Part shown: positions 41,501 to 53,500 of the stretch, in pieces
Position numbering within the stretch: the first letter of the stretch is position 1
Layout of the letters: each line of letters opens with the position of its first letter
Assembly (NCBI RefSeq): GCF_032854445.1
Contig: NC_088301.1
Span: forward strand, 35,887,187-35,951,186
Direction of reading: 5' to 3'
Source: Liolophura sinensis
Taxonomy: Eukaryota > Mollusca > Polyplacophora > Chitonida > Chitonidae
Length of the DNA: 64,000 nucleotides
Notes under the pieces: generated by a model
The model's input: the letters and a program-made list of their open reading frames with translations, nothing else
What the model was told of the DNA's origin: nothing
Databases searched by the model: none
Program-made: the position numbers and the translations under genes

Positions 41501-44500
41501 TGAATCTTCATTTGTCTGTGTTTAGGTTTGTCTCGAGGCAGTGCAGAAGCAGCTGCAGCAGGTGGTGTCATTGCTGCCATCATGGTTTTCCTGGTGGTCC
41601 TGTTAGTGGTGTTTTTAATTATGAAGAGGTAGGTGAACATTTTTGTGTGGATTCATGCATACAGGAGACCACTATTCCTTATAATTCACCATATTTGAAT
41701 GTTTATAAGTATTTGAATTCACCTGGGAAAGTTGGGGAAGGTGAGCTGTAATGAGAATGAAGTGTTTGAAGTCACATCTTGACAGTTGAACAAAGTCATT
41801 ATACATCTTGTGACATCCAGTGAATATTGTACTACTGTAACTCCTCAAACTCTTCAAGAATTTTATTCAGACATATTCTGAAGGTATTTTTTGTCTACAA
41901 AATCAAATTTAAAATGTGCATAAATTGCACTAAAAGTTGCCACTTCATGTGCTAAAAGGTTGAGGAATTAGGCATGTTAGGGTACTTGTTCTAGAGCAGA
42001 CTGACTCTGTACAGCTGTCAGTCCTGAGATCAACATAAAGGTCATGTGGTCAAATTGAGCTCTTGCTGGTCAAACTATAGCTTTAAGTCCAGAAGTTTGT
42101 CAGGTACCTAAGCAGTGAATTTGTCCCTCCGTAATCCATGTACATTGTTAAACATTAGTGAAATAATAAATAAATAAATACTATATGTTCTCCCCATATG
42201 AAGTAATCTTTTATTCACATTGTTTGTTGCATTGTATCTAGTAAATTTATTTTCATATTACAAGTGTAAATGTTTATCCACATATGAGTGAAGTTGAGTT
42301 ATGCCCTTGCATGTGCTTCTGTCATTTTGCAGACGAAAGCGACACAGAAATCAGATGTACAATTTACAGGACATGCATGAGGTGCACTCTGACCATAGTA
42401 AAGAAACAGACAATCTAATTAACATGAACAGGGAAAAAGGTGAGGAGAGAATTTCTATTGAATATTGTGCTGTCAGTAACCCTAAGGGTTGCTCTTCATC
42501 GTTTACAAAGCCTATAGTCACTCTTTGTTGCTTGTGTTACGACCCAAACTGTCTGTATTATAAAGAGATGGCTTGTTCGAACTACACGACAGTTTAGCCA
42601 CACAAAAAAGTAACCAAAACCAGCAGATTTTATTTTACAACAATTTATTAGGTTTAACAAAAACAGATAACAAGACTTATACAAATACTAAAGTACTTAA
42701 GTTTAACAAGAAGGATAGCAATATCTATACAAGTACTAAAGTACTTACATGTACAACGGTATCAAGTCCAAACGGACACATATATTCCACAATGCTGAAA
42801 ACCTTACAGGCATAAATGCACAGACGCAATATTCATAAGACGGAAAATCCACAGTATAACTGAGTGTATGACGAAATATACACAAAATTCCACAGACAGG
42901 GTCCGTGTACTAATAAACACTGTGTACACAAGCACACAAATTAAATATACAAGTTCAGACTGAACAAGTGCTCGTTGGAGATATGATATAACAAAGCCAG
43001 AGGCTATAAAGACACCAAAATTCAGCACATAAGGCCTACTAAAGTAATACACAGCGAAAGCATCCAAACTCTCAATAATTCTCCTTTCTCCTCCATTGAC
43101 CGGCTTTCATAGGTCTTATATAGACTGGTGGACTTTTCTAGAATAAGAAAATTCCGGAACATTTGTTGTAAACAAACAGGCCCCAAACTGAGCGTATTCT
43201 GGAACATTCAAAGGCAGAGGCAGACAGCAGGCCCTGAACTCAGCATATGTAAACAGTGGCAAGCTAAATTTAGAAACTGACGGCAGTTGTTCACATAACA
43301 CTTGTGACTTACTCTTGTGTATGGCTATCCATTGTTGTATATATTGTTCTATGGACCAAATATATGTCTGAAATAAACACGATCTATGTATGTATAATAA
43401 TAACTTCCTGATTTTGTTTTTGTGTGTCACATCATAGTATTGTGTGAGAACATTACCTATTTAAACAAGAAACTTGTGTACATCTAGAGGAAACTTTAAA
43501 TCTGTATTCCTTTATCATTTTACTCACAAAAGGAAATTTACATGAACATGATGAATGTAATTGTAAACCGTGAATTTACATGTTCAGTTTATTATCATGC
43601 AATATTTCAGATCGGTATTTTTCAATTTATAAATTGAATATGCCCAGTTTCTTTCATAGATGTGTAAAACAACATATGTGATTGAAGCATTGGTTTCAGA
43701 GCACACTGTGATGGTAGAAGAACCTGGGGAGCCATCAGGTGACGATATGGAAGGGCGTACTGGAGAGCCAATTTATGCAAATGTAAACACCAAGAAACAG
43801 AGCAGCCCGGTCTGTGTGGAGGACTTGTACAACTATATACAGAAACACAAGGAGAACAACTGGGAAGGCTTTAAGAAGGAGTATGAGGTGAGTGGTTACC
43901 ATGAATGACTTAGCTATGCTCTCATGGCTAGATTTAAGGTCAATCCTGGGTTGAGTCACACCTTGCAAAAGGAAGTTGTAATCTCCTTGCTTGGTGTTCA
44001 GCTTGAAAGGTATAGTGCAACGACTGGTTGACTCGTATCAGTATAATGGCTCGGGTGGGGCGAATTACTTGCCTTCAGTAAGGTGTCTCAGTGAAGCAGC
44101 ACTAGATGAAAGAGCGGTGGATATCCGTCCTGCAACAAGGAGGCATATTACATACACCCTAAGGACTCCTTCATCGTCATATGACTGAAAAACTGTTAAG
44201 TACGACGTTAAACCCCAAGCACTCACTCACTCCTACCTTCCAAAATGTGCGACTTACCCTAAATGACCTAAAATTTTGCTTACAAAAGTGCATATTTAGA
44301 TGCAAATAAATGTCAGAAAATACAGTTTTCAATGCGGAAACTTTTGATTTTTCAGCAGAATATCATCCTATGTTCCAAGCAAACCTCAAAACATCTTTCA
44401 GCAGATATCTCAGAATCAGGAAAAATGAGCAAATTAGTAATGGACAAAATATGTTGTCATATAGGGTAGACATGGGCCAAATTTTAGGTCATTTTAGATA

Positions 44501-47500
44501 GATTGTATGTGCTGGTCATGGGCTATGTGTACTTGTAGTGGTGGACCACGTATAAATAATGGAGTTTTTACATTCATATACATGCGATATATATGCTTTA
44601 ACATTAAAGGCGAGCCTGAGATTTAGTGAATCCAGAATCTGGCTTTTGTTCACTTGTCTGCTACATTGTTTTAAAAGCATATTGTGACTGCTACAGAGCT
44701 AATTGGTTTAATCCACATTTAAAGATCATGATTTGTAATATGTAGCCTGTCCATGCAGACTGCTTATTCATAGTTTTATTATCTCTCTATTTCAGCAACT
44801 TCCAGTTGGGTTATTGGCCATCTGTGATCATGCTAAAAAAGCTGAAAACAAACCTAAAAACAGATACGGAAACATTATTGCATGTAAGTACCTGCACTGG
44901 TTGGTCCAATTTACATGGGTTCACACTGTGATGTTTTTGTTGCACTGCTGTCTCTTTCCGGGTTGATATGCACTAAGCTCAAAATTGGGTAAAATATGTG
45001 GTATATATTAGGCATATATTAATATTATATGTTGTACGTTCTGATTTAAGCCAAAAGATAACTCAGATGAATTACTTCTGCATTTTTTCGTTGTTCAGCT
45101 TTCTTTTTCACCATTTTGAATTTTAATATTGTACATATGTCTTTTTTGATAATTTCAGATGATCATTCGCGAGTAGTTCTGGAGCCCTACCCTGAAGATG
45201 TCAGCTCAGATTATGTTAATGCCAACTATATGGATGTAAGTTAACAGATCATACGTATGTATCTTAAGAAATAATTAATTTATTGTGCTGCCATTCCAAA
45301 TCTCCAATTCCATTTGACTGACAGCATCATTCAGATTTAGGTATCCAACTTCTGTTTTTCAATTTTCACTATTTTTTTGTTTTGTCATTGAGAAAGATTA
45401 AATTAACGTCCTTCATTATAAAAATATTTTAGAGCTGTTTTCACTGTTAGCAACCATTTTCTGCAAAAATCATTCCAGTAATTAATAAAATTAAGTATGT
45501 ATATTTTATGTCAGTATATAGTTATCTTGTCCTGTTATTCAAGGCTTCTTGGCATATTAGGTGGGTAGTCACCTGCATGTTTGAAAAGTCATAATTAAGT
45601 TAATTACTCAGTTAACATTCTGACATTAAATTTTTTTTATTTTCAGGGTTACAAGTGTCCTAAAGCATATATAGCTTCACAAGGTAATGTTAAAGAAAAT
45701 GCGTCAGTGGCATGTACTCTATATCTTCAAAAATTTTGGACACCTGGTCTGCTAGTTTTCGCCAATATATATGTAATTTTTGCAGGAATATGGAGTTTCT
45801 TTTTTCTCACATGGTTAGACCTTCTAATGAACAATATACTCATATCTTTACTTTTCCAAAAGGCTGGTAAAGAAATGTAATATTCTGCTTTCAACACTAC
45901 TGATATCTGTCCCAAATTTTAGAAGAATTAATGTACGTCAGAATCTTTGTCTCACAAGAGGTATATTTGTATCAAGCATTGAATGCTTGTAACTGCCATG
46001 GACTTAATACTACTGGTTGACTGCTTGTAACTGCCATGGACTTAATACTACTGGTTGAATGCTTGTAACTGCCATGGACTTAATACTACTGGTTGAATGC
46101 TTGTAACTGCCATGGACTTAATACTACTGGTTGGCATGGTAGTAATGTGAATGTTTCTCTACAAGGGCATGGTAAAACCTTAATCTTAATCACACTCTGG
46201 CTGTTGTCTGTCAGCTTGAAATAACAGGTGTATTGGTCTTTACATATACAATTACAACACAGTTTCTCGCCTGCACAGTGCTCGAAAAATCTGGCAGGTT
46301 TACATTTTTAATAAAACAATGTATTATGCTTTCATTTTCTGGCTTCAGGACCAAATAAGCCAATGTTAAAAGACTTCTGGCGAATGATATGGCAGAAGGA
46401 AATTGGGAAGATTGTGATGTTAACTAACTTGGTAGAAGCTTGTCGGGTAAGTACACAAGAGGGATTATAATCACTTTCAGTGGCTAATATGGCAGTATTG
46501 CTTCTCTGTTTGTGTTAAGTTATAACTGCCATTTTCCCTACAACAATGAATTTCTGCGATGCCTCTGAATTTCATCTCAATAAATTATACTTTTGTGTGC
46601 TATGAAAATGTTCCTACCACAATGTGACTGAAATATTGCTGTGATATATAATATTGTTATGGTTTAATTATTTTTTTCGTTAAAGTTACATAATCAGTTA
46701 CTAATCTGTCCTGTAATTTTGACCAAAATATAAAGTTCTGAACAAAACTGTTTCTTGTAATAGTGGCTTTTATGTATTTAATTCAGAAAAAGTGTGAACA
46801 GTATTGGCCAGAAGAAGGAACAGCAAAGTATGGAGATTTGGAACTAGAGTTAACCCAGTCAGTGAAATATACAGACTTCACAGTCAGAACTTTCCAATTG
46901 AAGAGAGTAAGTCTGGGTGTATAACGGACAGAAGTGATATCTAACGATACATGTATTGTATATACATAACAGATGACAGCCTGCTTGATCCACAAATATG
47001 AGGTTGATGTCAAGTAAATATTGTAGTTATCTGTTGTTCTGAGTGCTCATATCAGCTTTTAATAGCTTTGTGGTGTTGATTGTTTTTTTAGGAAGAAGAA
47101 GAGCGTGTAATTAAGCAATTCCATTTTAACACTTGGTCAGATCACGGGGCTCCAACTTATCCCACCGCCCTGCTAGCTTTCCTACGCAAGGTCAACAAAT
47201 ACCAAACAAACCTGACAGGCCCTATTCTTGTCCACTGCAGGTATGTTTCTCTATTAAGTTCTTACAGGCCTGCTTTACTGTTTAGTGCTGTTGCAGCCTT
47301 TGTATGAAACACTTTTACCATGGTTATTTCAGGCGCAATTTATGAACAGTGCTTTAATACAGGCCTCAGTGAGTTGACTCCTGATGTGCCTGTGGAGACC
47401 TCCAGGCGTAGTAATTAGTGTGGTAGCACAGCACCGAGGAGAGCGGTGGGAGTTCAAGTCTAGCTCATGCTGGCCTCTCCTGCAGTCGTACATGGGAATG

Positions 47501-50500
47501 TCTGCCAGCAGCTTGGAGATGGTCTTGGGTTCCCTCCAACCATAATGCTGGCTGATAGTATAATAATAATAATAATACTTTATTTTCTGAGGGAGATCAA
47601 TTAGTTACAAAATCTTCCTTGAGTCCCTCTTGCATGCACACATTTACAAAAAAAGTTATTTACAAAGTACATACATTATGTATAAAATATAGAAGAACCT
47701 GATATACAATGATCAAAGACTATATACGTGAATCATAGACAATTTCATACGTAATCAACAGAGATATATTTTGACATGATAAACATTTACATTTGCTAAG
47801 AATATCTGAAAGAACTGGTATTGGTTCTAGGTTTTTGGGGGATGAGGTTCATGGAGGTTGTACAATGTAGGTAAACACTACAAAGGTTAGTGTGATAGAC
47901 AGTTGCAGGGTAGGTAAACTGGCTGAAAAGGTAAAATGAAGTCAGTTTGCTTAGGCATTTAAACATTAGTACAGCTTTGTGCAACATGATTCTTTCATAT
48001 ATTGTCATCTATTTTAAGATTTTGAACAGTTCTTGACTTTGTGTCATATATTGAGCATTTAAAATAATCCATGCTGCACTTTTCTAGAGGCATAACATAC
48101 AATAGAGTTACTGTTTAGAGCCACTGCCCCATATTGTGCAATAGTAATCCAACAGTGGTTGTAAAACAAAATTCTGGCATGCTGTGGTAAATGTATCTTG
48201 ATATTTTATAACAAAGTGAGCTTGGAGGATATAAGTTTACACTGATTCTCAGTTTGTTTCTTCCAGGACAATCCGTCATCAATTGTTACACCTAGAAGCT
48301 TTGTATACTTAACATTTTCAATTTCTTTTCCATCAATTTCTAAGTGGAGTTTTCTCTCCAACTTAGCTATACACTGCCATGAACCCCTCATGCATTTTGT
48401 CTTATCAAGGTTGATTGCCATGTCATTATCATTGCAGCCCTGCATTATTCTATAGCTTTCCTTTCCGAGTCCTGTCTCTGCACTTTCCAATTTTTTGGCT
48501 GATGTCAATACTGTTGTGTTATCCGCAGACAGATCAATAATACAATTCGTAACTTGTAGAGGGAAACCATTAATGAAAATAAGGAACAGTAGAGGGTCAC
48601 GTATAGAGCCCTCAGGGATGCCCGCATGTTATTTCACGTCATTCAGATTGACTACTTCCTAGACATGCTTTTGTTTTCTATGTGACAGATAACTTTAAAA
48701 CCACGAAAGACATTTGTTACTACATTGACAGCAAGTCAATTTCTGTAGAAATACTTGATGGTTAACGAAGTCAAGCTCTGTTAAATGTTTGAAGACTTCC
48801 GTTTGAGATATAAAATCAACATTGACATGTGTTTCCTTCTCCAGTTTTCCTTGAGTAAACATTCTTAGTTCATTTAGATTTGTATTTACATGTATGATAT
48901 TTGATTTTTAAGTACTGTTACCAGCAGTTACAAAATATTCATTCATTATAGTTGCAATTTGTTTAGTGTCATATGTTGATTTATTAATTTCTGGATCATT
49001 TATCACTGGTGGATATGGAGATAAAGGGGACTTAAAACCTAAGTCTCTTGGCATTTTCCAAGTGGCAATTTTAAGTTTGTTCTGTCTTCCACTGCAGCCT
49101 GCATTTGTTTTGACTTAGCTTCATGAATTAAAGCTTTTGATTTAGTTCTAAATAATGCTTTGAAGTGTAATATTAAAGTAAAATAGGCATAAATCTGCAA
49201 TCAAATAAATAAATCAGGTGCTGATTTACCTAGGTGGCCTGCTTTATTATGATCATTCCATGAGAGACAACCAATAGGTGGCCAGATGGAGTTGAGGTCA
49301 CATACCAGTCTGATCATAGTGAAGAATTCACATTAAGAAGTTGGATTTCATTTCACGTGAACTTTATCCCTGAAAAATTTACTATCCCATACTTCCACTT
49401 AATCTTACAGTACAGTAATAAACTACCAACACTTAAATGCAGATGGTCTTTATGTGTAACCATACCACTGGCAGGTAACATGATTTCATATATCATGAAT
49501 AAGTTTGACCAACCCCTGGATTGTCACTTTGGAATGACCAGTATCTGTTTGAATCCACGTCTACTCTCTTTAAGCTGATGACATAATGACCTTTGTAAGG
49601 CCACGGGCAATTTCTTGAAATACAGCATGCATAAAATTATTGCCCAGCATACATGCTCCTCTCGTTTAAATTTCCCACCCCTGTTCTTCACAAGCTTATC
49701 TCTAAACTCCGTTGACAACCAGATTACCCAGTTTTCACCAGTTAACAACTACATTGTATGTTTCTTTTTCAACTAGACCAAATAACACCAATATTCCCAT
49801 TTTAGCACTCTTCAATAGCTTGTTATTTCGTTGTTCACAGTGCTGGGATTGGTCGCAGTGGAACGTACATGGCATTAGACTATCTGCTGCAGCAGGCACA
49901 CCATGAGGGCATTGTGGATGTGTTGGCTATTGCTCAACTGATGCGAACAAATAGAGTCAACATGATCCAAGCTTTGGTATGTCTTCTCTTACATGCTCCT
50001 AAAAGTATAAATGGCACACGTGAATATTTTAAGAGAAGTAGAAGCCTAGTTTTGTATAATGTTTTTTTAAAACTGTACACACTGAATGACTTCTCACAAT
50101 CTTGTGATAAGCACAACCCCATCCAGGCATACATACATAGTAAAACTGTACTTGTTCTTGTTCCCAGGAGCAATACGTGTTTGTATATGATGCCTTACTG
50201 GAGGCAATTAAAGCAGGGGAGACAACTTTTGCCTGCTCTGATTTCCACGAGGTGTACCAGACCTTGTGCACTCTCCCACCTAACAGCAAGACAACTCCAC
50301 TGGATGAGCAATATGAGGTAAAACACATCTGCAGCTTAGATTAGATGCATTGTTTTTGTTTTAATACAAATTTTCACGTTTCACTTAACTGATATATTGC
50401 ACATTCTTACTTAGTTATATATGTATTATTTCTTGACCAATTGGTTATCATGCTAGTGCAGCACAATGACCTCCTAATCAATTTCCGTCGCTGTGAGTTC

Positions 50501-53500
50501 AAGTCCACCTCATGCTGGCTTCTTCTTCAGTCATATATGTGAAGGAAGTAATGTGCAGATGGTTGTCGCTTTTCTCCAGTGTGTGCCCAGTTACCTCCCA
50601 CCATAATGCTGGCTGCTTTCGTATTCATGAAATATTCTTGAGTATGGTGTAAAACACCAATCGGATAAATAAATTATTTATTTATTTATTCCATTATACA
50701 GTGTATATGGCGAATTATATTCTGTGTAACTTTACAGGAAAGTGGGCAATCTGTTTTCTCCCTGTATATTTACATTTCATTTGTGTAAATCAGAAGAGAT
50801 CATTTATACAGTTTGGTCAATTTATTGGATTCCCTTCAAACAGGTGCTACAGCTATTGTCACCAACAATGGAGAAGGATGAGTGTACAGCTGCCATGGCT
50901 CCAGAAAACATTGACAAGAACCGCTTCAAGAACATTTTACCAGGTATGTCTCTGCCTCAACTGTAGCATATGCTGTATGCTTTTGTCATTTCTTGGTCTT
51001 CTTTCAGAAATACCTAAAATTAGTTGAATGCTGAATGTGAAGTACAATGATGTGTGCATTAGTTACACTTGTGGACCTTTTGTTACACGTTGTTTTGCAC
51101 TTATGTTTACATTGTTTTCATATTTTTTTTTACAGCTAACAGGTGTCGCCCATACCTTTATACACCTGTAGATGGTTGCAATGACTACATCAATGCAATT
51201 TTCCTTCCAGTAAGTTTTAATATTCTAGCTTACACATATACTGTATGGTTTCCAAGAAATACAGCTGGGGATTGTAAGACATGTGGATTGTGATATTTAG
51301 AATGACTGATTATGCCTTATAGCCACTTGTGCAATATTTTAGCTGTCTTGTGAACGGATATAATTATAGAACAATGTACTGAACCTTTATTATCAATGAT
51401 AAATTTCAGAACTTTTGTTTTTATAGTCATAGATACGATTAAACATTGTAAAGCACAGTATGCATTGGTCTTGTTTCGCTTAGGGTTACACACACAGGGA
51501 AGCCTTTTTGGTGACACAGATGCCCCTCCCTTCGACAGTGGCTGACTTTTGGCGCTTGCTGTATGACTACCAGTCAGATACCGTGGTCATGCTCAATGAG
51601 TTCAGCAGGGATGACAGTGTGAGTACAGTGTTTCAGCTAAAGTTTGGTGGGTAAAAATGCACATTCAGAAGCATATCAAGGTCTTAAATTGATACTTTTA
51701 AGGCCCATGCTTAAATTTTTCTGATAAGAAATATTAATCAAACTGAACTAAAAATTCTGAAGTGGCCCTATAAAATGGATGACTCAGTCAGAATCAAGCA
51801 AAATGTGTCATTGGAATATGCTAAACTTTAAGTGAAAATACAGTATCACATCAAGCAGAGATTCACAGTAGCCGTGACATTAAAGTGAAATGCTAAATGT
51901 TAGACTCTTAAGATAGACTAACAGAACTGCACGTTGCACCTAAAAAAGATCCATGTTTTTATATTACATGTACAAGGTAACGAATAATCTAACAGCAGTC
52001 CAATGTTTCCAAACATCCTTTTACAATTGATTTATTTATCGGATTGGTGTTTTCCGGTGGATTGAATAGACATGATACCGGCCTTGCCTATCCCTTGTCT
52101 CGTAGCCTTTCAGCTCAAAGTGTTTAAATATAAATATATGTAGAAGTTTGTGAATTTGTTGGCTAGGTTTCCCTAAGCCTACCAAATTGGCTAGATCATG
52201 GTTTTTTTTTCTATGAAACTGAAAACAGATGTCAACTACATGTAGGAAATTAGTAAAAATATTACATGTATTTAAGCTGGTTGTAGATAGCATATCTGCA
52301 AAATGTCATGGTACCAAGCAAAGTCAAGGTTTTAAAATATGTTAAGATCTCAAAATTTCAATCATGATGTTACTCTCAGTTTGTTAGGTAAGTTGTAAGT
52401 ATTCTCTGAATGCATTATTTTCTTGTTTCTAGTCGTGTGCCCTGTACTGGCCAGAAGAGCATGGATACACTGTGGAATATGGCCCTCTCAGTGTGGAACT
52501 GCTGAGCTCCTCCGAGTCTGACCCTTATGTCACCAAGAGGGTCTTCAGGCTGGTTCATTCCACAAAGGTACACATAATTCCCCTGTTTATTTTCATGGAT
52601 TGATTTTCTGTACTCTTTTGTTGAGTATAGGTTGTTTATCTGTATATGCACTACTCTGCACACTTACTCATACAACTGCTTTGTATCCTAACACATATCC
52701 ACTATTTATGCCCCTTACATACATTTGCCATAAGTACTTTGTTCCCTTACACTTATTCACCATTTGTGCATACATACATCCACCACATGTACTTTGTGCC
52801 CTTACACTTATCAACTTCTTTGTCATTTCCTTACACTTTACTACTGTTTGTGCCCCTTACATGCATACACCACATGTACTTTGTGCCCTTACACATATCG
52901 GATGTTTAGGGCCTGTTTCATTCATCCATCACATGTACTGGGTGCCCTTACACTTATCAACTACTTCGTCATATCCTTACACTTTTCCACTGTTTGGGAC
53001 CCTTTCATTCATCCACCACATGTACTTTGTGCCCTTGCACATATCCATTGTTTAGGGCCTGTTTCATTCATCCACCACGCTTATCTATGATAAGTGTATC
53101 ACCGTTACACTTATCAACTTCTTTGTCATATCCTTACACTTTTCTACTGTTTGTGCCCCTTACATGCATACACCACATGTACTTTGTGCCCTTACACATA
53201 TCGGATGTTTAGGGCCTGTTTCATTCATCCATCACATGTACTGGGTGTCCTTACACTTATCAACTACTTTGTCATATCCTTACACTTTTCCACTGTTTGG
53301 GACCCTTTCATTCATCCACCACATGTACTTTGTGCCCTTACACATATCCACTGTTTAGGGCCTGTTTCATTCATCCACCATGCTTATCTATGATAAGTGT
53401 ATCACCATTTGTGCCCTTACACATATCCACTCTTTGGGGCCCTTTCCATTTATCTACCACATGTACTTTATGCCATTACACTTATAAGCTACTTTGTCAC

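Noticed and set aside
42301-42597. 98-codon open frame extending past the juxtamembrane exon
   Set aside because: It is the exon 42333-42439 read through its GTGAGG donor into intron and the solo LTR; splicing gives a better continuation.
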